Part shown: in pieces, positions 14,501 through 26,500 of the stretch
Position numbering within the stretch: the first letter of the stretch is position 1
Layout of the letters: each line of letters starts with the position of its first letter
Source: Anagrus nilaparvatae
Lineage: Eukaryota > Arthropoda > Insecta > Hymenoptera > Mymaridae
Reading direction: 5' to 3'
NCBI GenBank assembly: GCA_022575985.1
Contig: JAKSXM010000014.1
Span: 27,156,001 to 27,220,000 of the forward strand
Length of the DNA: 64,000 bases
Translations under genes and position numbers: made by a program
The notes under the pieces: model-generated
The model's database searches: none
The model's input: only the letters and a program-made list of their open reading frames with translations
What the model was told of the DNA's origin: nothing

Positions 14501-17500
14501 AATTTTAACATGGAACGTGTAAATAAGGAAGGGTATATGAAAAAGGCTCTAAATTCAGGGGAGGTGAAAAGGTGACGTTTTTAGGGGGGGGGGGGTCAAA
14601 TGGACTTTGAATATTTTTGATTTAGCGACTTAATTTAGGCACTTGAATGAGAGTCTGATAAGAACAAGAACTTAGAATACTTTAGGTTTATGAACTTAGG
14701 ATAATTTATATTTCGGGATTTATCGTAATTTCGGTTTTCGGACTTAAACTGTTATAAGTAAACATATTCCATGATTTTTGGTTGTGTGAAAAAACAAACC
14801 AGTTACAAGTTTTTTTTATTAAAAAAAGATAAAAAGAATGTTTTGATAAAAATATTTATCGATTTTTTTTAGTATGTAACAAAAATAAATATTCTATTTT
14901 TAAAAATAATAAAGAATTTTTTTTATAAATTTTTATAAAATTAAAGTAATTAAAAAAATGTTTTATGTATTCAATTAAGTAATTTAATTTGATCCGAGGA
15001 TATACACTGTAGAAAATATTTTAAGATTTTACTAATAAAATTTTGGTACCAGAAACATTGGGTTAATTCAGGGTGGGTTATAAGTATAGGAACAAGGTCG
15101 TTACAAGCAGGCAAAGTGAATCAGGCCGCTTCATAAAAAACAAAGTCCTAAAATTAGCCCATAAAAAGTATATAATCTTCCAAAAAAAAATTGTATTTGA
15201 AAATATGTGCAACAGCCCTTACATAAACTGTAAATACGGCGTCCGATTTATATCATAACAAACAAAAGTCTTCAAAACAATCTGCAAGCATTATTAGAAG
15301 TCCCTAAAACTCCCTAAGTCTCCTGCTTATATTGTCCATTCATGGCTGTTTTTTGCACTATTTTATCCTTTGCCATTTTTTACCCTAATTTAGCCTAAAC
15401 ATTCCCCTTTTTACCCTAAATTTTTAAATACTTTTTTCAAAAACTTATCCACAAAAACTGGGAATTTCCTCACTATTATAGGTTTAAATAATAATATTCG
15501 GCATCTTTAAAAACCTTTTCTATGCTAAAAAAAGTTTTGGTGATACACGAAAAAAATCGGCTCCAAGAATTAAGTAAAAAATCACAAAGGATGAACTTAT
15601 AACTTTATAGCTAAATATTTGTAATAATTAAAAGAAAAAATTGAAAAATACGGAAATAAATAAACTACTGTGATTCATAAATTGTAATCAAATTACATAA
15701 ATCCAAGCATAAAACTATAAATTAAATTGAAAAAAATATTTTCTTACATCCAAGGTATAAAAACACAGTATTATAAAAAAATCTTTTCTTTCTTACTATT
15801 AAATTGATCTTTTTTTAATAAAAAATTATTCTAATAAATAATTGATGAGTTCTTTAAAGAAAATAAAAAAGTACCTATATCATAAACTCTTTTTTTAATA
15901 TTAAGATCTATTGAATAACAACAGTCTTTTGTTATTAAAAAAAGTATTCATAAGTTTTTTTTTTGCTTCCAGTAGTACGCTGAAACAGTAAAGTTTATAT
16001 ATAAACGATATAAAAATAATAACTATAAGAGCAATCATAAAAACTACCTACATTATATATTATATTTTTCTTTAAAAAATTATTTTTTAAGTGGGTCATA
16101 ACAAAATAAGAAAAGAAAAATTTTTTTTTTATATAACAATTTTATTGTTTATGTATAAGTAGTAAAAATGAACAACTAAAAATTGATGATAATAAAAATA
16201 AAAAATTTTTTTTTAAAAGAAATTAGTTTTTCTTTCTTTTACTGAAATGAATTTTTGAATTATTATTTTATTAGCATATAAAAAGATAATAAAATATATA
16301 TTATTTCTCGTTCACAAAGAAATATTCTAATTAAGGGATTAAATAGAGAAAATTTGTATAATTTTTAGAGGGATAATATTTTTCTACATGGGTGAGAATT
16401 TGCGAAAGGTTACATTTTATGAAAAATGAATGATTTGGAGGATCGAATTCGTTTTAAAAAACTTATAACCAGTTTATGTAAGCACAACCTAAATGCATGA
16501 AACATGTTCACTTCCAGCTGAGGGCTAGGTATAATGCAAATGATACGCAACGTTACAATACACTTTTCTCATTTTATAATTTGTAATCATCACCTTACTA
16601 GATGTTAAGATTCTAAACCTAAACTATTTTGATTCCATAAACCTGTATTATTCTAAGTCCCTAAGCCCAGATATTTCAATGTCCCTAAATTGAAATTATA
16701 AGTCTCCCCTCCCCCTTAAACTGGATAAATTTAACCCCCCCCCCCCCTTAATTTTCAAGTTCTGAGTTACTCACTTCCTATAAACATGTTCCATGTTAAA
16801 ATATAAAATTTGATATTTCAGCAAGCAGTTTCTAATTTTTTAAAAATTTTTTATCAATGCTAATTTTCTTACTATTTTTTACGTGTCTAATTTGTTTTGC
16901 CGTAAAATTTTAAAATAAAAAAAAATTATCAGAGGATTAATTTTAGTCTAATTTGAACAATTTACAATTTTTAATAGAAAACTCATATTTTCCCAACAAA
17001 GTTTATTCTGAAATGTACCTTTCTGTGAATTTCCACCCATGTACATTTAGAAGTATAATATTATTACTGCTATAAATTTGAATAAAAAAGTTAATAAATT
17101 ATTGAAATGTAAGAATAATTTATTCGTTTCTAAATATAGAATTCTGTTTAAAAATAATAATTATTTCATTTTAAGCTAAATACTGAATGGGCTCAAGTAG
17201 AAGTGATCAACTTGATCAATGATGGAAGCGGTCTTGGATTTGGTATTATTGGTGGAAAAAGCACCGGTGTTGTCGTTAAAACGATTCTTCCAGGTGGCGT
17301 CGCTGATAGGGTAAATTTATTTTATTTTTTGCAATTTATAAAACTAAAACTCGCATCTATCAAATTTTTTTATTTATCAACACCTGTTGAAACTTTCTAT
17401 TTGTACTTAGGATAATCGTCTACAAAGTGGTGATCACATTCTACAAATTGGTGACGTTAATCTTCGAGGAATGGGTAGCGAGCAGGTGGCTGCTGTTTTA

Positions 17501-20500
17501 CGACAATCCGGTACACATGTTCGACTTGTTGTTGCTAGACCAGTTGAACCAACTTCGCCAGATTATCAAGTTTGTTTTTTTTATTTATTTATTTGAAATT
17601 TTATATTTTTTCATTCTAATTACTATTTATTGCACATACAATTATTTTTAAAATAAAAACAATTACGTCAAGTGTTGAAAGCTCAAATTCTGATAAAATT
17701 GACGTAAAACCCATTTTCTAAACGCTATTAAATATCTTAATTTATCTTGAAAATTGGTTTTTCCTTTCAAGTTGATCTTGTGTAACTAAAGTAGATATTA
17801 AAACCGAAAATTTGTATTTTTGAAACGAAAAACCAACAAGAAACTTGAAACGTGATGAGATAAGAAATTTAAGTATTAAAAGAAAATTGTGTATTTATAG
17901 TACTAAAATATAAAAAATTATAGTTTGTATACAATGCATAAAAAGTTGGTACTTTTGATACGAAATAACTCATATAATTTTATGTCTTTCAAAATTGAAT
18001 ACTTATTGAATTCGCATAAAATTTTTTAATATAAAAAAATAAAATGGTAAACTTTTTTGAGCATAAAAAATTTATACTTTTTATCTTTAGAATTTTTTTA
18101 GATTTTTCGTTCTTCAATAAAATTTTTATTATAAAAATAATATTGTTTGCTCGTGTTAAAGAATCAGAATGTGAAAGAATTTGATAAAATGAATAAAAAA
18201 AAAATAATTAATTGTGCAAAAAATTAAAATTATTTCAATCAAAAATATTAAAATTTTAATAACTGCTGAGTTATTTTCATTGTTTTAACATTTTTTACAC
18301 TTAAATTAAACACAAAAATTTAATATGTAAACAACAATACATTAAAATCTTAAATAACATTTTCAGTGTACAGTACTCAGGAACAAATTTGGAGTGAGTT
18401 TTATACAAAAAAAGAGTACTCATTTACCGAATACAAAAATTAAAAATATATAAATATAGATGTTGTAACTTTATTGTTTTTTTTTTATTTTTATTTTTTT
18501 TATTATAACTCGTGAACTGATATTAGAACTTGTATTAAATAAAATCATAAAATATAAAACTTCGTGACAAGTGTCTAAATTGAGCATTTCTTTACTGAAA
18601 GGGGAGAAAAGGCTAGATTTTGCCGGTAAACTATCGTCTTTTATTGTGCGTATGTCAGTATGTATGTGAGTGAGTGTATGAAAATATGTGTAAGAGAAAA
18701 TGGGTTTTCTTGTCAGTAATCAGAAAGCACGAATTTCCCGGTGAGCTCGGTGATCAAAATAATAGTTAAAAATAAGTCAGAAACTTAAACTACTGATGAA
18801 AATTTAAATTGATTTGTTTTTTAAAAAGTTAAAATTATTTTGTCGGAATTTGTCTTGAGAAGACTACTTTTTTTTTTAAACAAAAAACCCATAAATCGGG
18901 GTTATATTAAGGATCCCCAAATGAAAAATATGACTTCGTAATCGAGACACTTTTTTAAGAAACGGTAGCTTTTTAATTGATTAGTATATTACTACACTGT
19001 AAAAAGTAACTTTCTTAGATTTACAAAAAAAATAGAATTTTTTCGAAAAATTAGTGAATTTTCAAAAAATTTTGTAAATGTTCAATAAAAATCGTAAATT
19101 TACTAAATTTAGTATATTATCGCAAAATTCGAGAACCCTCGATTTTTTTTTGTGATTTTACGAAAAAAGTTGTAAATTCAAAACTTTTTTTCGGGAATAA
19201 CAAAATACAAATATTTTTTGTGAATTTTCGAAAAAAAATTGTATATTATCAATTTTTCTTGCGGATCCACAAAAAAAATCGAGAACACTCGAATATTTTG
19301 TTAATATACTAAATTTAGTAATTATACGATTTTTTTTCGAATATTTACAAATTTTTTCGAAAATTTACTAATTTTTCGAAAATGTTCTAATTTTTTTGTT
19401 AATATAAGAAAGTTACTTTTTACAGTGTAGTAAAATCTTGATTATAGTTTAAATTTAGATTATCCTAGAGGGAACTTCTGATATGACTTAGAGATATCAG
19501 AAAGCAACTTCTATAGTAATTTTAAGATATAGTAATTCTAAGATCGAACTTGCATCAATATGAATCCGTTTTTTAATTCAACCTCTAACTTTTTTTTAAT
19601 GCAGTAAAGAAATGTAGTAAAGAAATGACTCAAAATTAACACTAAAGTTGTAAAATACATTTAACTCAGAGGATCTAACAAGGGGAGACTGAAACATTTA
19701 GAACGCAAAATCACAATCTATCGTTATGAATGACTAATATATCGAAAAATACCCAATATACTCTCCTTTTATTCCAACGCGCCTTTTGGGCCTAGAAACG
19801 CAGGATTTAATGTTATGACAATGTTATAAAATAGAGTTTTAGGCAATTTTCCGAATGGTGTTGTCACCTTGCATTTAAAATTTTTTTGCCACCTTTCAAT
19901 CCCCATAAACCAAAATTTTTATCACCGATCCTCTCATCACTATAGTCAAAATAGCAAATAAACTAATAAATCAAAACCAAGCAAAATACAAAAAATATTT
20001 CATATAAAAGTTTTTAGATTTGGAGGGGGCATTATATTTGGGACTTAGGACCCCATCGGACCTTGCAGGATTCAACTTAGGAATTTTAAATAGAAAGTAT
20101 ACTTTTTTATTTCAAATTCAGATTCTGCAGCAAATTTTAGGTCCAGGTACGATTTTAGCCCCAAAAAAAATACAAGGCCCATTTTTTAGATTCAAAAAAG
20201 CTTTTATACATTCATACGGCTCTAATTGAAAAAATAGATGTTTTTGGTAGTTAATACTTATTGTATATTTGTTATCAGGGAAGACCTGATGATTATATGA
20301 GATTTTGGACCCAACAGACCTTAATAGGCCCAATTTGGCTTTTCTTGAAGCTCAATACAAACAAAAAGATAGCAAACTTCAAATTAAAAATGGTTATTAT
20401 TAGAAAATTTATTTGTTTGCATGGAGCTTTTTGTAAGCATAATTGGGCCCCAAGAGGCCCATATATAGGTCCCAAAATCTCCAATAATCATTAACAGTAT

Positions 20501-23500
20501 TCCACTACAATAAACTTGCAATAAAAATGGTAGTAACTACCAAAATCATCTTTTTTGTTTATTTTGACTTTTCAAAAAAGCCAAATTGGGCCCTTTAAGG
20601 TCTGTAGGATCCTAATTATAAAATAATCACCAAAAGTTCTCCCACAACAAACTTAAAATGAAAATGGTAGTAAATACTTAAAAAAATTTTTTGGTAGTAT
20701 TATAAGCTTTATGAAAGCATGATTGGGCCCTAAGAAGTCCATTAAGCTCTGTAGGGCCCAAAATCTCAAATAATCATCAAAAGTCTTCCCTCACAATAAA
20801 CTTACAATAAAAATGGTAGTAGCTACTCAGAAAATCTTTTTTTTTTCATTTACAGTCGTATGAAATCTTTTTGGGTCTAAAATATGGGCTTTGTATTTTT
20901 TTTTTAGCCAAAATCGTATCTGGACCTAAAATTTGTTACAGAATTTGAATTTGAAATAAAAAAGTATACTTTTTATTTAAAATTCCTAAGTTGTGTCCTG
21001 CTGGGCCCAATGGAGACTAAAGACGCAAATCTAATGCCTCCCATCAGATGGCCCCATCTGAACCTAATAAATTTCAGAAAGAAGACAGCGCCATTCGGAA
21101 AATTGCCTAAAAATCCTATATAATAACATTGTATTAACATTAATAACTGCGTTTCTAGGCCCTGAAGGTGTATTGGAATAAGCCGAGGGTATCTTAGATG
21201 TTTGTCCAAATATTAAAGTCACCTATAACTATATATTGTAATTTAGCGAACAAAATGTTCCGGTCTCCCCTTGTAGGTAGATGTTGTGAGCCAGAGAATT
21301 TATAAATAATTATTTTTTATTTAATTTTTTTCGCAACTGTAAAAAAAATCCAAATATTTTTCATGTAAAGTACTTTGAGTAAATTGGTTATAAATAATAC
21401 GGTAATTTTTAAATAATTAAAATTTTATGATTTTATGATAATACAATTTAGCTAAATGTTTAAAAAATGCTTATACTCGTTAGTACAGTCTGCAATGTTA
21501 GACTAAAAAGGAGAATAGTTGTCGGTTAGTTTTTTGGCCAATTTATTTCATAAACTTAGGCAAATGAAATGATAATAAATTAATATTCCATGATTCTACA
21601 GTATAAAACTAAATGAGTCATCTATAGAAGTACAAATAATAGTTTTTTAGCATAATTAAAAAAAAAATTAGTTTTTACCTCAGTTTTTACTAATTAACTG
21701 TGAGTTTTCCCGATCTTCTATTCCTTAAGATTTTAGTATCTGTATTAGAGTACTAGTCGATCCTTTATTAGCTAAGTTTACAAAAAATAAATCATATGAA
21801 ACAATTTGGCCACCTTACCAGTAAACATTCTTCTTATGAGCATGTAATCACTAATATCTTTAATCTTATAAGCTCACATTTGAGCTGTAAATATAAATGC
21901 TAATTTATTTTTAATGCGTAAACCAAATTATTATGATTAACTCCATTTATAAATAAACCTAATTACATTTTTATAATTAAAAATCACTTACTCTTCTTTT
22001 TTTAAGGGCACAAAATAATTAATACTAATTTATAAATGTCAACACTTTTACCAAAAATTTTTATCACTATCCTGAGAGAATGTTATTAATTTATAATTGT
22101 TTAAAACAAATAAATAAACATCCTGATAATAATTAAACTGTAAAATTTTAATGATAAATCAATTAATGTTTAAATTTAATTAAAAATATACCTTTAAAAA
22201 AATAGTTTTAAGATGTTTTTCAATTTTTTTTTTTTAATGGCCGTACAGACTTGTCTGAGAACAAAAATGTTTGAAAACTTTTCTTTAAAGAATCGAAAAC
22301 AGACCACAACTTAGACTTAAGTATAATATGGTGCGGCCAAATTAAAAAAAAAAAACTGCGAAAAACTCTTAATTATAATAAAGCTTAATTAAAAATAGAA
22401 ATTATATTTTATAGATCATACCTAAACGCAAAACTTTTATAAAATGAAAAATATTCATTTGCTTTATTTATAGTCTCAAAAGAGTCAATAAATCAAATAA
22501 ATGTTTAATACGTAAAATTTTAAATAGGGAACCAATGCTCCAATTGTACCAACAAAAATCCTTGGTGATCCAGAAGAATTGGACAGATACATCATTAGGA
22601 GTGAGCAAAATTCAAACAATACAAGTTACAATAACGGCGTTATGTATGGCAATGACTCGGATATGGATATTATGGTTAGTATTTATATTTTATGGAAACT
22701 TTATTTAAATCAAATTTTAACGCATTTTTTTGCAATTCTTGTAGGGACGAAACATCATGGATATTGGACGAAGTACCATATCTATCGGTGGTACACCAAT
22801 TATTACCTCAATGCCAAGTTCAATTCCATTATCGGAATTGCCTGTTTTATCTATGGATAGCATTGATATCAGTGAATTACCAGAAATGGAGAGGTTTACT
22901 GTTGAACTTAAAAAAGATAGTTATGGATTGGGAATCACAATCGCTGGATACGTTTGTGAAAAAGGTAGAATTACAAAATTTATTAATTTAATAAAATTTT
23001 TCTAAGATATTTGATTTTAAAGAAAATCTTAAAATAACTTATTTTAAATAAGATAAAGTAATAAAGAGCACGAAAACTTTGCGGAAACAATAATAAATGT
23101 TTAAATTTAAATTAAAATTTATTGTATACAAAGTCGATTGAAATTTATTTTACTTTTATATCTTCTGTTATTTTATGTGCACTTTTTAAATAAATTTTCA
23201 CCAGATTAATGACTCATGACTTTTATTGTATTTTAATACGTTATATAATTTTTAATTTTTTTTTTCAGAGGAATTATCTGGCATTTTTGTTAAAAGTATA
23301 AGTGAAGGCAGTGCTGCAGATCTTAGCAAGAAAATACAAATAAACGATAGAATTGTTGAAGTAAATAAACATTCACTGCAAGGTTATTCGAATCATGAAG
23401 CCGTTGAAGTGTTAAGAAATACCGGACAAGTTGTTGAATTATGTTTAGAAAGATATCTGCGAGGTCCGAAATTCGAACAGTTACAACAAGCAATTGCAGC

Positions 23501-26500
23501 CAGTGAATTAAGACCACCACAACCAAGTTCTCCATCAATTGCTAGCTTGCCTACTTTCCCTATAAGCACTGTAACAAATAATTTAAATGATATATTTTAT
23601 AATCATACTGCAAAAGGAAATTTTTACATGGTATAAATATTTAATTTTAGGACGGTGAAACAACTAATGAAATAGAACCAGAAGGAGAATCGCAAACTAC
23701 GATCGACAGCGCGATTTTACAAGAAATTGATAGAATTAATTTAGTAAGCAATTTAGAAGAATTTAAAAACTTGGAAGCTTTTTTAACGGATCCTTCTACA
23801 GAATTAACACCGCAAATCCAAGCAGCAATCAAAGCAAAGTGGCAAAAAATTGCAGGTCCAGATGTTGAGATAGTTGTAAGTAATTAATGATGCATTTTAT
23901 TTTCCTTATCTTTTCATATAATAATGAAAATTTAATAAATTTTTAGGTGGCTCAACTTAAAAAATTTGCTGAAGGAAGTGGTCTGGGTATCAGCTTAGAG
24001 GGTACAGTAGATGTTGAAAATGGTCAAGAAGTCCGCCCACATCATTACATTCGTTCAATTTTACCAGAAGGACCAGTGGGTCAAAATGGCGTTTTAAGAT
24101 CAGGAGATGAATTACTAGAGGTAAAATATTATTTTTATTTGGCAATAAATAGAGATCAAATTCAAAATAAAAAAGAAACAAAATGGTATTTTTAATATAT
24201 GAAACAAAAAATATTTTAAATTTAATTTTAACAAAAAAATAAAATTTTTATTGAAAGGTCAACGGATGTCGGTTATTAGGAATTAATCATATGGAAGTTG
24301 TCAGTATTTTAAAGGAACTACCAATTAACGTACGCATGGTCTGCGGAAGAAACATAGCTTCTCAAGATCCACTTTGCCCAATTGATACTGCTCAACATCA
24401 AGCAGCATTTCAAACTAGAGTTTGTATTTTCTTAATTTATTTATTTATGTCTAGAAACATAGGAAACTAAACTGATAATAATTTTGCAGAGTATATTAGG
24501 CGGTTCTCTTCAAAATTTAATACCATCTATGGATCGTTTGGTGAAAGCTAAATCTGACGGCTCGTTAGCATCGACAACAACAACAGCTACAGTAACAGAT
24601 GCTAGTCTGAGTAAATTAAAATCTCGCTCCCTAGAACCATTAACTGGTCTGGCAATGTGGAGTTCTGATCCTCAAATCATCGAATTAGTTAAGGGAGAGA
24701 GAGGCCTTGGGTTCTCTATTTTGGATTACCAGGTAAAAGATTTAAAATGTGTTTAAAATAAAAAAAAATTTTTTTTAAATATTAATATTTTGCAACCTTG
24801 TAGGATCCAATGAACCCCAATGAAACTGTGATAGTAATAAGATCCCTCGTCCCAGGCGGCGTTGCTCAAGTAGACGGGCAATTAATTCCAGGCGACAGAC
24901 TGCTTTTTGTAAACGACATTAATCTGGAAAATGCTACGCTGGATCAAGCTGTTCAAGCATTAAAAGGAGCTCCAAAAGGAACAGTACGAATTGGCGTGGC
25001 GAAACCCCTACCTATCCCCGATAGTATAGCACAGGTGAGCGATCTGAATGAGCAGATTGATTTTAAAAAAGAAAATAATTTTAAAACGAGTCATGCACCC
25101 ATAATGGAAAGCCATAAGCAGAGACTTGAATATTTTCGTGAAAGAAAAATCAATTCTATTCAACCCGCATCTTATGGATATTTTTATCATATGGATCTAA
25201 TAGAAGGCTTGCAACAACAGCATAACCTTGTTAAGTCTGAAAGTTTTTAAGGCTTGCGATTAGTCCTTAAGTTTTCGTTATTGCATCAACTTCATTCTTA
25301 TTAACGTCGATAGAGAACGAAAAAAAAAGAATTATGTTTTCTAGTTTTTAATAGTAGATAGGAAAAATAAGTTGATAACATTAAGTAAACTTACATAACA
25401 AACAAACAACTAACAAAAAAAAATAGAATAATTCACTGATATGTAGCAAGTTTTATTATTAAAATGCGCATTTACAAAGATTTATTGACTTCCAAAACTT
25501 GTTTTAAACATTAAATTTTTTCATTCTTATTTATATAGTAAGTAATAAATAAAATTTTCTACAAATTTTACTGCAATGCTGTGGTTTTTGCATAATTCCA
25601 TTAAAATTTCTGCTTAAACAGCAGGCTATAATCTTGATTTATTTGTTTTTCTACTTTAATGCTAATATATTTTTTTTAAACATTACTTTATAATACTTTT
25701 TTAATAAAAGCTTTCTCACATTTTTTAAAATGTATGCACTAAATCTTCTCCTTTTTTTAACTTCTTTCTCAATCAAAACCAAAAACACTTTACTTAGTTA
25801 CAGTATCTTTGGTCGAAACTTAATATTTTTCATGTATTTTTTTAATTAAAATTATTTGCACGTATATAAATTATAAACATAAACGTAATTTAAGTAGAAA
25901 AAAATAATTTTTCATACTCCATACTAATATAATCTATATAATATTTCCTTCCTTTAAACAAGCAATAATTAAACCCATACATACCATTTCTCTTGGTTAT
26001 TATTTAAGAATATATAAGGATTACTTATGTAATTTATAATTTAAAGAGATCCTCATTAAAAGAACTGCTTAAAGATAGCTTTAAAGCTTTTTAGATTAAG
26101 TTCTTGATTACCTCTTTAAATATATAATTAATGTATCTTTTGTGTAAGAAAATATTTAATAATGAGCTTAATATTTTTATCGTTTAAACTTTGCTTATTT
26201 TATACTTAGAATATAAAATATATATGGTAGTTGAATGTAAATATTTTTATTTCTTATTTGTTTTATGAAAATATACTTTTATCTACTTTATAACTTATAA
26301 AAAAATGCTTGCTTGAGTTTAACATTAAGTTCCTATGCATGTCTTAAAGACAGTATCATGTAATCAAAAGTTTTACCAACATTTTATTTATCTAAATATT
26401 TACTGGTGCTCAAAGATACATACCAATAAAAGTAGAAAAAATAAAACTTGTCTTGATACATAAATCAGTGAATTTATATATTTTTTTTATGTAAAAAGTA

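Larger units (their letters stand above)
14422..17175 (+). other. Patj intron, 2.75 kb
   Basis: GTTAGT to TTTTAAG. Contains two copies of the G-rich family (14508-14815 and 16459-16803) in opposite orientation; the rest is AT-rich with long A and T runs. No exon seen. Confidence 0.75.
17570..22527 (+). other. Patj intron, 4.96 kb, repeat-filled
   Basis: GTTTGT to AAATAG. Holds a TA-flanked foldback at 18993-19429 and a 1.6 kb foldback at 19679-21273. Other parts are AT-rich sequence with no supported coding potential; the short open frames at 20020-20494 lie in the 1.6 kb repeat. Confidence 0.8.

Noticed and set aside
20020..20494. Several overlapping 63-77 codon frames on both strands
   Set aside because: They lie in the palindromic 1.6 kb foldback element, whose inverted structure yields frames on both strands.
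23571..23636. In-frame continuation of exon 7 to a stop at 23634-23636 (tail ending NFYMV)
   Set aside because: Possible as an isoform, but it is only about 21 codons, Asn/Phe/Tyr-rich like intron sequence, and the next exon follows in phase. Treated as an 80-base intron instead.
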